Shown: piece after piece, positions 16,533-24,780 of the stretch
How the letters are laid out: each line of letters opens with the position of its first letter
Position numbering within the stretch: the stretch's first letter is position 1
From: Archangium violaceum Cb vi76
Lineage (GTDB): Bacteria > Myxococcota > Myxococcia > Myxococcales > Myxococcaceae
Direction of reading: 5' to 3'
Assembly (NCBI RefSeq): GCF_000733295.1
Contig: NZ_JPMI01000076.1
Coordinates: forward strand, 3 to 53,731
DNA: 53,729 nucleotides
Position numbers and translations under genes: made by a program
Notes under the pieces: generated by a model
Told to the model about the DNA's origin: nothing
The model's input: only the letters and a program-made list of their open reading frames with translations
Databases searched by the model: none

Positions 16533-17276
16533 TCACCGGGGGCGGGTGGGAATGCACCGCCCCACGGAGCCCTTCGCGCACTTGCTGTAGTCAGTCCAGG
16601 TGGCGCCCGACAGCCGCGCCTCCGCGAGGTCCGCCCCTTCCAGGTTGGACAACTCCAGGTTGGCGTCGCGCAGATCGGCGCCTCGGAGGATGGCCCCCTC
16701 GAAGTTGCAATTCGCCAGCGTGGCGGCTCGCAGGTTGGCTCCCGAAAGGTCCGCGCGCATGAGAAGCGCGCCTCCGGCGGGGACGTCGTAGAGATACCTC
16801 TTCTCGGAGCGGCGGTAGGGCCCGTCCGGCCCGTGCAGGCCGCTCTCCTCCAGGTTGATGCCGCGCAGGTTGGCCCCCTCGAAGTTGGCGGACTCGCGGG
16901 TGACGGCGTTGCGCAGATCCACCCCTTCCAGGTTGGCTCCCTGGAACTGTGTGCTCCACAACCGGGTATCGTCGAGCCGAGCCCCTCGCAAGTCCGCTTG
17001 CCGCGCATCAGCCCCCTCCAGGCCGGCGGCTGTGAGGTCGGCATTGCGCAGGCGCGCGCGAGCCAGCTTCGCGCCCGACAGCTTCGCCCCCTTGAGGCGA
17101 GCGCCCTCGAGGTCCGCTCCCTCCAGCGAGGCGTCCGTGAGATCGCACCCCTCGCACTCGCGCGTTTCCAGCAGGCGCCGGACGGTCTTCTCGCGCTCGC
17201 TGAGGCACCCGGAGAGGGTGGGGCCCAGCAGGAGGACGAGCAGGAGGAGCCAGCCGGGGCGCATCGGGTGTCGCAT
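16533..17276 (-). CDS. Pentapeptide-repeat lipoprotein
   Basis: 247 residues. The signal MRHPMRPGWLLLLVLLLGPTLSGC ends in an LSGC lipobox (cysteine 24). The mature protein is mostly A(D/N)Lxx pentapeptide repeats in two blocks (about 45-135 and 170-225), forming a right-handed beta-helix, interrupted by a non-repeat segment (GPDGPYRRSEKRYLYDVPAG). Two cysteines lie near the start and two near the end. Such proteins act as scaffolds or shields; the outer-membrane or periplasmic location is inferred from the lipobox. It ends 15 bases from the lipase-like gene on the opposite strand. Confidence 0.87.
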   Translation of the reverse strand: MRHPMRPGWLLLLVLLLGPTLSGCLSEREKTVRRLLETRECEGCDLTDASLEGADLEGARLKGAKLSGAKLARARLRNADLTAAGLEGADARQADLRGARLDDTRLWSTQFQGANLEGVDLRNAVTRESANFEGANLRGINLEESGLHGPDGPYRRSEKRYLYDVPAGGALLMRADLSGANLRAATLANCNFEGAILRGADLRDANLELSNLEGADLAEARLSGATWTDYSKCAKGSVGRCIPTRPR

Positions 17277-17300
17277 GGCCCCGGAGTCTACCCCGAGGGC

Positions 17301-18905
17301 TCACTTCTCGCGCAGCAGCAGCAGCCCGCGCGAGGAGTCCACCACGTAGATGTAGCCATCGCCGGGGACGCGGATGCCCATGGCGCCATCGAAGTAGTCC
17401 CCCCGGCCCGGGTCGCTCTCGCGCCAGGTGTTGTAGTACGCCACCTGGGTGGGCTGCGTGGGGTTGGAGACGTCCAGCACGCGCACCCCTTCCTGGTACC
17501 AGGCGACGTAGAGCTTCCTGCCCACCAGCAGCATGTTGTGGATGGAGATGGGCGCGCGGAGCTGGAACGAGCCAATCTTCACGATGTTCGCCGGGTCCGT
17601 GACGTCGAGCACGCGCAGGTGCTCGCCGGGGCCCTCGCCACCCTCGAAGGCGAGGGTGCGGCCGGCGAAGGTGCCCACCGCGTTGTGGTGGCTGTACTGC
17701 ATGGGGTACGTGAACGTGCCGAGCGTGCGCAGGTCATTCGGGTTGCTCGCGTCCACCACCATGTAGCCGCGGAAGGCGTAGTTGACGTAGAGCTGGTCCC
17801 CCACGGCGAACATGTCGTGCGGCTGCCCGGGGTAGGGCGCGTAGCGGTTGAGCGTCACGGGCTCCAGGGGCGTGGTGACATCGAAGAGCAGCACGCCCGA
17901 GTTCGACGCGGCGTAGAGCCGGTTGCCCTCGACGAAGACGGTGTGGACGTTGATGGCACTGCTTCCGCCAGGCAGGTTGCGGATGAGCTTCGGGTCCGCC
18001 GGGTCGCTGATGTCGAAGAGGAGCACGCCCTTGTTGGCACTGGCCACGTAGAGCGCGTCGCCCTTGGCCCACACTCCGTTCCAGTAGGAGTCGCCCGGTA
18101 TCTGGACCGTCTTCACCTTCACGGGCGCGGCCTTGTTGCTCACGTCGAAGACGGTGAGGCCGCCGGGCTTCGAGGCCACCATGGTGACGGAGACGACATA
18201 GGCGTGGCCCTTGGTGACGTAGATGTCCACCGGGTAGCCGATGTCCACGCGGCTCTCGGAGACGAGCTCCAGGCCCGAGGCCTCGCTCTCCCCGGCGCGC
18301 CAGGTCAGCCGGTCGGACTTGACGGTGGACGTGGAGACGCGCTTGCCGTTGCGGCAGAAGGCGTAGCAGCCGGTGAGCTCGGGCGCCTGGGGCGACTCAC
18401 AGGTGACGAGCGCCGTGCGGCGCGTGCCCCCATCCGCGAGGGAGACGTGGTTCGTGTACAGGCGGACGTTGCCCTCCCGCTCCTCGGTCATGGGCAGGCT
18501 GCCGAGAATCGGGGTTCCCCCATCGTTGGGGAGCTTGAACGGTATGGCGTTGATGAAAGGGGGGTCGCCGGCGGCCGGGCCCTCATCGCGGGTGGTCAGC
18601 AGGTAATGGCCCTCGGTGCCCGCGTTCACGAGCGAGTCCGTGTCGCACGCCGAGAGGTCGAACGTGCTCAGGTCACAGGCGCCATTGTCGGGAACGAAGG
18701 TGCAGGCCGAGAGGCGGCCCGGGCCGCTCCAGTTGCCCGTCTCCTCGAGCGGAACGTAGCTCCCATCCCACTCGTAGGGTGTGGAGGCGTCGGGCTCTCC
18801 GGTGGACGCGTCCGGAGGGTCCGTGGGGCCCGAGGGCGGTGGGCAGCCGAGGAAGGTGAGGGCACTGGCGAGCAGGATCATCCGGCGGGGGTGGGTCCAA
18901 TTCAT
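17301..18905 (-). CDS. LVIVD-repeat beta-propeller lipoprotein
   Basis: 534 residues. Lipoprotein signal with LGC at residue 17, then a Pro/Asp/Ser linker (PPPSGPTDPPDASTGEPDAS). From about 200 on, units of the form GxxLYVA...GLxVxDVSxPxxPxxV repeat (LTVFDVSNKAAPVKVKT, VLLFDISDPADPKLIRN, VLLFDVTTPLEPVTLNR and more), the LVIVD/choice-of-anchor type propeller blades. Function in the family is unknown; cell-surface display is likely. ATG 18905 gives the best signal peptide. The C-terminal 165 residues are duplicated in the next gene upstream. Confidence 0.87.
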   Translation of the reverse strand: MNWTHPRRMILLASALTFLGCPPPSGPTDPPDASTGEPDASTPYEWDGSYVPLEETGNWSGPGRLSACTFVPDNGACDLSTFDLSACDTDSLVNAGTEGHYLLTTRDEGPAAGDPPFINAIPFKLPNDGGTPILGSLPMTEEREGNVRLYTNHVSLADGGTRRTALVTCESPQAPELTGCYAFCRNGKRVSTSTVKSDRLTWRAGESEASGLELVSESRVDIGYPVDIYVTKGHAYVVSVTMVASKPGGLTVFDVSNKAAPVKVKTVQIPGDSYWNGVWAKGDALYVASANKGVLLFDISDPADPKLIRNLPGGSSAINVHTVFVEGNRLYAASNSGVLLFDVTTPLEPVTLNRYAPYPGQPHDMFAVGDQLYVNYAFRGYMVVDASNPNDLRTLGTFTYPMQYSHHNAVGTFAGRTLAFEGGEGPGEHLRVLDVTDPANIVKIGSFQLRAPISIHNMLLVGRKLYVAWYQEGVRVLDVSNPTQPTQVAYYNTWRESDPGRGDYFDGAMGIRVPGDGYIYVVDSSRGLLLLREK

Positions 18906-19020
18906 GGTGCGCGGCTCCGCATCGAGAAGAGACGCGCCATGCTCCCGGGAGGCATTCGCCCTGTGCAAACCCGGGCTTCATCCGGCAAGTGTCAAGCCTC
19001 CCCCCTCGTCTTCTGTTGGC

Positions 19021-19533
19021 TCACTTCTCGCGCAGGATGAGCAGTCCGCGCCAGGTGTCCACCAGGTAGATGAACCCATCACCGGGGATGCGGATGCCAA
19101 TGGCTCCCCCGAAGTAGACGCCGGGATCCTCATCCAGCTCGCGCCAGGTGTTGTAGTGCGCCACCTGGGTGGGCCGCGTGGGATTGGAGACGTCCAGCAC
19201 GCGCACCCCTTCCTGGTACCAAGCGACGTAGAGCTTCTTGCCCACCAGCAGCATGTTGTGGATGGAGAGCTCGGGGCGGAGCTGGAACGAGCCGATCTTC
19301 ACGATGTTCGCGGGGTCGGTGATGTCGAGCACGCGCAGGTGCTCGCCGGGGCCCTCGCCGCCCTCGAAGGCGATGGTGCGGCCGGCGAAGGTGCCCACCG
19401 CGTTGTGGTGGCTGTACTGCCCGGGGTACGTGTAGTTGCCGAGCGTGCGCAGGTCATCCGGGTTGCTCGCGTCCACCACCATGTAGCCGCGGAAGCCGTA
19501 GTTGACGTAGAGCTGGTCCCTGTCGTGTGGCAC
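19021..19533 (-). pseudogene. 5'-truncated duplicate of the LVIVD-repeat lipoprotein gene
   Basis: A reading frame of 170 codons matches the C-terminal third of the neighbouring LVIVD protein almost residue for residue (FRGYMVVDASNP, FAGRT-AFEGGEGPGEHL, SIHNMLLVG, YVAWYQEGVRVLDVSNP). Homology starts at the Pro-His-Asp before the GDQLYVNY segment and carries a 12-base internal deletion there; nothing upstream encodes the signal peptide, linker or first blades. It starts on a GTG without a good ribosome site. It is best read as the surviving 3' end of a tandem copy cut off where the 19.5-21.4 kb insert begins. Confidence 0.8.
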
Positions 19534-19789
19534 CCCAGTTCATCGATGCGTGGCGCGCCTTCATCGACAAGCACCAGGGCGTGCGGACGCAACTGGCCCC
19601 GAATGCCCCTCCCCCGGAGGTGGCGCTGGCTCCCCTTTCGCGTGGGGCTCTCTTACCCCCCTCAGGACGACCGCCATCGAGCCGTGCTCGTGTAGTCGCT
19701 TGGTTGCGCTCGCTCCGGTTGTGCTCGTCCTGCGGTACCTGCGCAGAGGTAGGGACGGTTTCACCCGCTCCACTTCCGTCCCGCTCGAC
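19534..19789. other. Junction region without a convincing gene
   Basis: Sequence between the truncated LVIVD copy and the PemK-like gene. A plus-strand frame near 19530-19620 reads QFIDAWRAFIDKHQGVRTQL, which could be the tail of some other protein, but it has no start and I do not recognise it. The remainder shows no coding pattern. Confidence 0.5.
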
Positions 19790-20227
19790 TCAAGATTTCT
19801 TCTCGTCGCCAGGAACTTGGGCAGAAGGTAGCGGGAGCGCATCCTCTGCCAGATCCTTCGTCTGCTCCGTAGGGGTGAGGATCGACAATGCCCCTTCGAC
19901 GAGGATGCGCACCTGAAGGAAAAGTGCGGGCGGGCAATGGCCGTGGCGTACTCTGAGATGGTCCAGGCGAACGCTGCGCAGTTGAGTCGCGTAGAAGAAC
20001 GTATCCTTGTCCAAGCCGAGTGCCTTCCCCGCAGCCGACTTGCCCGGCACCTCGATAACAGCGTACTCGGCGCGCTTGGTACCGGTGCCGCACAGGACGA
20101 TGGCCCGCCCCTGGTCAGAGATGAGGCGGACCACGATGGCTGGGTGCGGCTTACCTCCGATGTCCACCCAAGCAACACCGCGCTCGCGCAATTGAGGCTT
20201 AGGAGGAGGCGGGGAATATCGGCTCAC
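19790..20227 (-). CDS. PemK/MazF-like protein (putative toxin)
   Basis: 145 residues. The pattern GVAWVDIGGKPHPAIVVRLI, then IEVPGKSAAGKALGLDKDTFF and QLRSVRLDHL, follows the beta-barrel layout of PemK/MazF endoribonucleases: an early Pro before VV, a mid-protein Pro-x-K, then a hydrophobic RxV/RL strand. It lacks the classical short antitoxin; instead its start overlaps the end of a 330-codon gene by 29 bases, so the two are expressed together. Base composition is clearly less GC-rich than the surroundings, suggesting acquisition. A housekeeping SH3-like role is possible; toxin activity is an inference. Confidence 0.55.
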   Translation of the reverse strand: MSRYSPPPPKPQLRERGVAWVDIGGKPHPAIVVRLISDQGRAIVLCGTGTKRAEYAVIEVPGKSAAGKALGLDKDTFFYATQLRSVRLDHLRVRHGHCPPALFLQVRILVEGALSILTPTEQTKDLAEDALPLPSAQVPGDEKKS

Positions 20228-21191
20228 CCGATCGCTTCGCAGCTTCGTTGAACCGCACGTATGCTTCCTGCACGGCCTGCGCGCTTTTCAGAAGGCCGCG
20301 CAAGTCCAGCCGCTCCTCAGGCGGAAGAATACCTGCAGGAACCTCGGTGCCCGTCAGCGCCGTCATGAAAGCCAGGACACGTCGGCTCTCCCTTGCGAGC
20401 AATTCCGCGATAGCAAGCCCCAGCCACCGCTCTGCGGTGCGCTGCTGGAAGCGTAGGGCGCCTACGGCGAGGCTGAGGGGGTTGAGTCGGAGCCCTGCGA
20501 GCAGTGCCTCGGCAACGGGAGGGGGAACATCGGGCGCACTGACGAATGCGAGCGGATCATCGCTCACAATGCTGGGCACACTGAATGCCGGCATGGCAGT
20601 CGTACCAGCAAACATGCGGCTGATGCACCGGCTGGTTTCGAGTAGATGTCGATGGAGGTGGCGCAAGGAGGGCACTGCGGCAGGCCCGAGCGCTTGGGCA
20701 AAGCCCAGGTTGGCCACGTCCTCGTCTGTGATTTCTTCGAGTTCCGCTACGATAGTGGGGAAGTGCTCGACTGAATAGACTGCGAATGCGCCCTGATATG
20801 CCGTGTAAAACTGCGGGTCCTCAAGGACCGCGTCGACCCGGGCGACGAGGTCATCCCGGCTATCCGCCTCAAGGATGTAGGTGCCGAAGGTTCCGGTGAG
20901 TTCGCGAACGCGCTCAAGCAGCGCACGTTCCTCAGGGGTCAGTCTCTCCCGCGTCAGGAAGGAGAGAACGAACTCCACGAGTTCGAGCAGGCCTCCACCC
21001 GAAGGGAAGGGGAAGGTCGAAGGATGGCCCCAGAGATCGACATGGATATTGACAATATACAGCGGACGAGGACAGCAAGCACCTGCGTTATCGTCGAGTG
21101 TGTCTACCTGCCCTGGATGCCTACATGCATGGGGGCTTGCCCTCTTGAGAGGGCTGGCCGCAGGAGCCCGTGTTTGTTTGCCAGAGGGCAT
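20199..21191 (-). CDS. Unknown helical protein coupled to the PemK-like gene
   Basis: 330 residues, family not recognised. The first 50 or so residues look non-native, and a GTG within the stretch VNIHVDLWGHPSTFPF is a likely true start. The rest is predominantly helical: ELVEFVLSFLTRERLTPEER, LVARVDAVLEDPQF, ITDEDVANLGFAQAL, then LGLAIAELLARESRRVLAFM and LRGLLKSAQAVQEAYVRF. No catalytic motif, signal peptide or membrane helix is apparent. It overlaps the PemK-like gene by 29 bases and shares its lower GC content. It could be a large antitoxin, a regulator or cargo of the same island. Confidence 0.6.
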   Translation of the reverse strand: MPSGKQTRAPAASPLKRASPHACRHPGQVDTLDDNAGACCPRPLYIVNIHVDLWGHPSTFPFPSGGGLLELVEFVLSFLTRERLTPEERALLERVRELTGTFGTYILEADSRDDLVARVDAVLEDPQFYTAYQGAFAVYSVEHFPTIVAELEEITDEDVANLGFAQALGPAAVPSLRHLHRHLLETSRCISRMFAGTTAMPAFSVPSIVSDDPLAFVSAPDVPPPVAEALLAGLRLNPLSLAVGALRFQQRTAERWLGLAIAELLARESRRVLAFMTALTGTEVPAGILPPEERLDLRGLLKSAQAVQEAYVRFNEAAKRSGEPIFPASS

Positions 21192-21394
21192 TAGAGGTCC
21201 CCATCTGGAGGTTTCTTGTGGGGCAACGGACGCGTCCTCATCGCAGCTGATGCGGACGTATTTCCCTACGTAAATCGCCTGGGACTCTCGATGCTTCGAA
21301 ACTCGTCACTTCTAGCTGGTCGAACCACCGCCCGGGCATTCATCAAGGGCCAACAGCAAGGCTGATGGCCGGGTGGCCAAGCTGCAGCCCGGCT

Positions 21395-23344
21395 TCACCG
21401 CGAGGCGTCGGGACGGAAGCGCCGCTCGATGCGCGAGCGCAGCAGCTCGAGGACTTCCTTCTCGGAGGTGCCGGCCTCGGGCGCCAGCTTCAGGGTGATG
21501 GCGCCCCGGGTGACGAGCGCCTCGGGCTCGAGCGCCTTGCCGCGCTGCTCGAGCCGCAGGTGCGCGGGCGCCAGCTCCACGCCGTAGGGCTGGAGGTACA
21601 GGTCCACGAAGCGCTGGAGGAGCTGGGCGGTGGTGAGGGTGTCGCGCTCCTCGGGGAGGAGCTGGAAGCCGAGGGTGGTGCCTGCGAGCCGCACGCCCTG
21701 CTCGACGAGGGTGCCGAGCCGTAGCGCATGGGGCAGCAGCGCTTCCTGGCCCTCGGAGCGGCTGTAGAGCCAGTAGCTCTTCTGAACGTGGGCGCACAGC
21801 GGGCACAGCATGCCGTTGAGCTCGTCGAGCCCGCGGGTGCGCAAGAGGTGCTGGAGGAGCACCTCCTCGCCACAGCGCTTGCACTGCTCCTGGGGGCCGA
21901 GGACGGCGAGCACGGAGCGGCCGCGCTCGGCCACGTCCTCGCGCTGGAGGGCCAGGGGCACGGCGGCGAGCAGCTCGGCGTCGCGCAGTTGGAGGCCGAA
22001 GCGGACCTCCTTCTTCATCACGCGCATGCCGAGCTCCAGGTGGCGCGGCAGCCGCGTGAGGGCCTGGTCGTAGGTGGGCGCCTCGGGCATGTCCAGCTCG
22101 CGCAGCAGCTCGTAGCGCTCGGCCCAGGCCTCGGTGGTGTCGAGCCCCGGAGGTGGACGGCCGGCGGCCTCGGCGAAGAAGGCCATGAGGGTGAGGGCCA
22201 CCTGCCAGGGCTCCTGGGAGACGGCGTCCTCGAGGCGGCGGGCGAGCTCGCGCGCGGCGGGGGTGGCACGCTGGCGCTCGAGGCGGAGCACGCCCTGGCG
22301 CACCAGGGGGCTCTCCTGGACGGGATCGAAGGCGCGGAGCTTCCGCCCCTTCACGTTCTCGGCGAGCGTGGACATGCGCTTGTTCCTCAAGGAAGTCAGT
22401 GTGCGCGCGGCGCGCTCGAGCTGGCGCATGCGGGCGCGGGCATCCTGGGCGAGCCCTTGCAGCTCCTCGTCCATCTCCGCGCGCGTCTCGGCGAGGTAGT
22501 CCCGGCCCTCGGCCTCGCGGCGCCTGGCTTCTTCATGGAGGCGGGCGGTGGCGGTGGAGCGGAGGCTCTCGCGCTGCTGGCGCAGGGAGTGGACGGCGGT
22601 GGAGAGGATGCGGATGCGGCGCTCGAGGTGGGCGAGGCGCTCGTCGTCGGTGAGGTGGCCGGGCGCGGTGTCACCGGCGCCCACCTTGGCGGCGATGAGC
22701 TCGAGGGTGGTGCGGTCACCGGCCTCGTAGGCCACGTTGACGCGGGCCATGAGGGCGTCGAGCCGCGTGCGCTCCTCGTCCGACTGGGCGAGGTCCGGGT
22801 GGAGCAGCCGGGCCAGACGGCGGTGGAGCCGCTTGAGGGCCACGGCCTCGTCCTCGCGCTCGGCCTGGAGCTCCTCCTCGGAGGGGGAGTCGTCCTCGGG
22901 GGGCTCCTCGTCGTCGAAGGTGTCCGCGTCCTCCTCGTCGTCGAAGGTGGCGCGCTTCGAGGGCTCCTCGGGGGACTGGCGCGCGGAGGTGCGGGGTGGA
23001 GCGGAGCGCTCGGAGGGCCTGCGGGGATCAGCGGAGGGGAGTGCGGGCTGCTCGAGGAGGCGGGTGAGGGCGGAGGCGGCGTCCTGGAGGTTGCGGAGCC
23101 GGCGCAGGAGACGCTCGGAGCGGCTGACCTCCTCGAAGGAGGCGGAGAGGGAGTCCTCGTAGGCGCGGGAGAAGCGCTCCAGCTCGAGGGCGAGGGAGTC
23201 GAGCTCGGTGTCGAGGGCGTCGATTTCCGCGAGGAGCTCCTGGAGACGGAGCTCTGCGCGGCGCAGGGGCGACTCCTCGGGGGGAGGCGCGACGCGGAGC
23301 AGGGCCGACTCGGGAGCGAGCGGTGCTGTCGACGAGGAGGACAT
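21395..23344 (-). CDS. Coiled-coil protein with J-domain-like segment and C-terminal zinc ribbon
   Basis: 649 residues. Residues 20-85 form a coiled coil (ELRLQELLAEIDALDTELDS). An acidic low-complexity region (about 130-165, DDEEDADTFDDEEPPEDD) follows. Then LKRLHRRLARLLHPDLAQ ... LMARVNVAYEAGD resembles a J-domain and keeps the HPD signature. A long helix with EARRREAEGRD is next. The C-terminal third holds two zinc pairs, CKRCGEE and MLCPLCAH. Proteins of this build occur in myxobacteria without a known role; an Hsp70 co-chaperone function would follow from HPD. ATG 23344 chosen over an upstream in-frame ATG at 23407. Confidence 0.72.
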   Translation of the reverse strand: MSSSSTAPLAPESALLRVAPPPEESPLRRAELRLQELLAEIDALDTELDSLALELERFSRAYEDSLSASFEEVSRSERLLRRLRNLQDAASALTRLLEQPALPSADPRRPSERSAPPRTSARQSPEEPSKRATFDDEEDADTFDDEEPPEDDSPSEEELQAEREDEAVALKRLHRRLARLLHPDLAQSDEERTRLDALMARVNVAYEAGDRTTLELIAAKVGAGDTAPGHLTDDERLAHLERRIRILSTAVHSLRQQRESLRSTATARLHEEARRREAEGRDYLAETRAEMDEELQGLAQDARARMRQLERAARTLTSLRNKRMSTLAENVKGRKLRAFDPVQESPLVRQGVLRLERQRATPAARELARRLEDAVSQEPWQVALTLMAFFAEAAGRPPPGLDTTEAWAERYELLRELDMPEAPTYDQALTRLPRHLELGMRVMKKEVRFGLQLRDAELLAAVPLALQREDVAERGRSVLAVLGPQEQCKRCGEEVLLQHLLRTRGLDELNGMLCPLCAHVQKSYWLYSRSEGQEALLPHALRLGTLVEQGVRLAGTTLGFQLLPEERDTLTTAQLLQRFVDLYLQPYGVELAPAHLRLEQRGKALEPEALVTRGAITLKLAPEAGTSEKEVLELLRSRIERRFRPDASR

Positions 23345-23417
23345 GGCGCGGGGGGAACCAGGGTAGCGCGAGGGCGGGGTGATCGCCCGTAAATGTCCCG
23401 AGCGCAAGTAGACGCCT

Positions 23418-23436
23418 GCCCGCCCTGGGGGCGGGC
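23418..23436 (-). terminator. GC hairpin after toxin/immunity copy 1
   Basis: GCCCGCCC and GGGCGGGC form a perfect 8-bp stem with a 3-base loop, directly downstream of the double-CXXCG stop. The same element follows copy 2 at 24758-24780. No T-run follows. Confidence 0.55.
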
Positions 23437-23438
23437 GG

Positions 23439-24101
23439 CTACAGCTCGGGCCGGAGCGGTCCGAGTCCCATCGGATCCCAGGTGTACTTCTCGGTGGGGA
23501 TGAGCTTCATGTTCGTGAACTGGTGCCGCTCCACGAAGCGGACGAAGCGCTCGGAGACGATGGGACTGCCGGGCATGCCGCGGGCGAAGAAGACATCTTC
23601 TCCGCGCCACTGCTCCAGGGTGAAGCCGTGAATGGCGGGCACGTTGGTCTCCCGGCACCAGTCGCAATCGATGGGCTTGTGGCGCCGGATGCGGCTCCTG
23701 GCCTCATCCACCGCCGCGCCGCCGAAGACGGGGACGGTGTGGAAGTAGGGAGGGGGGAGCTTGGACTGGGCGCTGCGCCGCCGGGTGCGCACGCGAACGA
23801 TTTCCACGGGTTCGAAGTCGCTCAGCCCGGTCAGTCCCTCGGCGCGGAAGGCCTCCACGAAGCGGGCGGAGACAAGGTAGTCGTCGCCACCTGCATCCAC
23901 GAAGTCTCCAAAACCCTCGCGATAGAGCATCAATGCGCCGCGACGTGGCGGCAACCAGACGCGCATGCCGATGAATGAGCCGCAGAGATGGCACCGCGGG
24001 GCTTCGCCGATGGGGCCTCCTGTCCTCTCGAAGTCCGTGTCGTGACTGGAGTCCATGGCCCTGTCGAGGACGAAGAAGCGGGGACGAGCGTCAGAAGCCA
24101 A
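23439..24101 (-). CDS. SitI6-like double-CXXCG immunity protein, copy 1
   Basis: 220 residues. It begins with the RFFVL segment typical of the Myxococcus double-CXXCG paralogue family and has the two metal-binding pairs CHLCG (37-41) and CDWCR; the second lacks the usual Gly. In this family members are immunity proteins for SitA6 toxins, which are passed between kin cells by outer-membrane exchange and kill cells lacking the match. The TTG start lies inside the end of the toxin gene (11-base overlap), conserved in copy 2. Residues 56-76 differ strongly from copy 2 and are acidic here (for example VDAGGDD). Confidence 0.8.
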   Translation of the reverse strand: MASDARPRFFVLDRAMDSSHDTDFERTGGPIGEAPRCHLCGSFIGMRVWLPPRRGALMLYREGFGDFVDAGGDDYLVSARFVEAFRAEGLTGLSDFEPVEIVRVRTRRRSAQSKLPPPYFHTVPVFGGAAVDEARSRIRRHKPIDCDWCRETNVPAIHGFTLEQWRGEDVFFARGMPGSPIVSERFVRFVERHQFTNMKLIPTEKYTWDPMGLGPLRPEL

Positions 24102-24612
24102 GGGGGAACCTCTTGAGCATGTCGGGGCGGTTGTAGATGGAGCGCAGGTAGGCCTCGAACTCGCTGGCCGTCACGGACCTGTACTGCTTGAGCCATTTGA
24201 CGACTTCTTTGTCTACCTTCCGGTGCCATTCCTGATAGCCGCAATGTGCCTTCTCGTCCACGGCCCGTGTGACGAAGCGGGGATCCCGTGGCTCGTAGAC
24301 GCCCATGAGCGTGGGATGCTTATCGAGCTCCTTGAAGATGGGCTTGGAGATGATGTGGTGCAGTTGGCCCGTGCAGGCGGGTGGCTCGGGCGCCTCGGAA
24401 GCTGCCTCGGCGGAGGCCCCTGCTTCCTTGGCCACCTGTTCGTCTTCCGCAGCCTTCAACACCCGGAGCGCCTGGGCGATCTCGGCGGCCTTCTGGGTGT
24501 CCAGGGCCGCGCAGCCCGTGGGCCTACCCTGCTTGCAATCACAGATGGCGGTGGAGTCGACCGGTAGGCAGGGAAGCTGCGTCGCGACGATCAGCAGAAG
24601 GACTGAGAGCAT
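24091..24612 (-). CDS. SitA6-like polymorphic toxin, copy 1
   Basis: 173 residues. A short hydrophobic signal (LSVLLLIVATQLPC) suggests lipoprotein export, though C15 follows Pro, not a standard lipobox. A Cys-containing stretch and an Ala/Glu-rich linker lead to a His-rich nuclease-like domain: LHHIISKP (84-91) and HCGYQEWHRKVDKEVVKWL (123-141), an HHH/HNH-type layout. This matches the Myxococcus paralogous lipoprotein family now called SitA6. Such toxins are delivered to neighbours by TraA/B-dependent outer-membrane exchange. Lysines 98, 135, 139 and 142 are all replaced in copy 2. Confidence 0.78.
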   Translation of the reverse strand: MLSVLLLIVATQLPCLPVDSTAICDCKQGRPTGCAALDTQKAAEIAQALRVLKAAEDEQVAKEAGASAEAASEAPEPPACTGQLHHIISKPIFKELDKHPTLMGVYEPRDPRFVTRAVDEKAHCGYQEWHRKVDKEVVKWLKQYRSVTASEFEAYLRSIYNRPDMLKRFPLGF

Positions 24613-24658
24613 GCACCCGAGGCTAGCAGCCTGCTCTCAGATGGACCCGACTCCATTC

Positions 24659-24750
24659 AGCCGCGCGGGCGCTGTGCCCCCTTCATCCCCGGCAGCCCGT
24701 GGAAGAAGGTGGTGATCAGCGTCGAGGCCAGGTACTCCAGCAACTGCTAA
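24659..24750 (-). pseudogene. Deleted remnant of the tetR gene between the two toxin copies
   Basis: About 90 bases match the 3' end of the intact tetR gene (near 26005-26075), then jump to a second tetR segment (GCCAGGTACTCCAGCAACTG, intact copy near 26411-26430). So roughly 340 bases of tetR were lost here. It shows that the duplicated unit once carried tetR sequence as well as the toxin and immunity genes. Confidence 0.8.
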
Positions 24751-24757
24751 TAGACGC

Positions 24758-24780
24758 CCGCCTGCCCTGGGGGCGGGCGG
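24758..24780 (-). terminator. GC hairpin after toxin/immunity copy 2
   Basis: A 10-bp stem with one G-T wobble (CCGCCTGCCC with GGGCGGGCGG) and a 3-base loop abuts the stop of the second double-CXXCG gene. It is the duplicate of the hairpin at 23418. Confidence 0.5.

Noticed and set aside
17301-18905. Toxin role for the LVIVD lipoprotein
   Set aside because: Only beta-propeller repeats and a lipoprotein signal are visible, with no toxin domain.
21192-21394. Possible small gene between the unknown helical gene and the J-domain gene
   Set aside because: No frame with a ribosome-binding site and coding composition was found; the segment is probably the promoter region of the helical gene.
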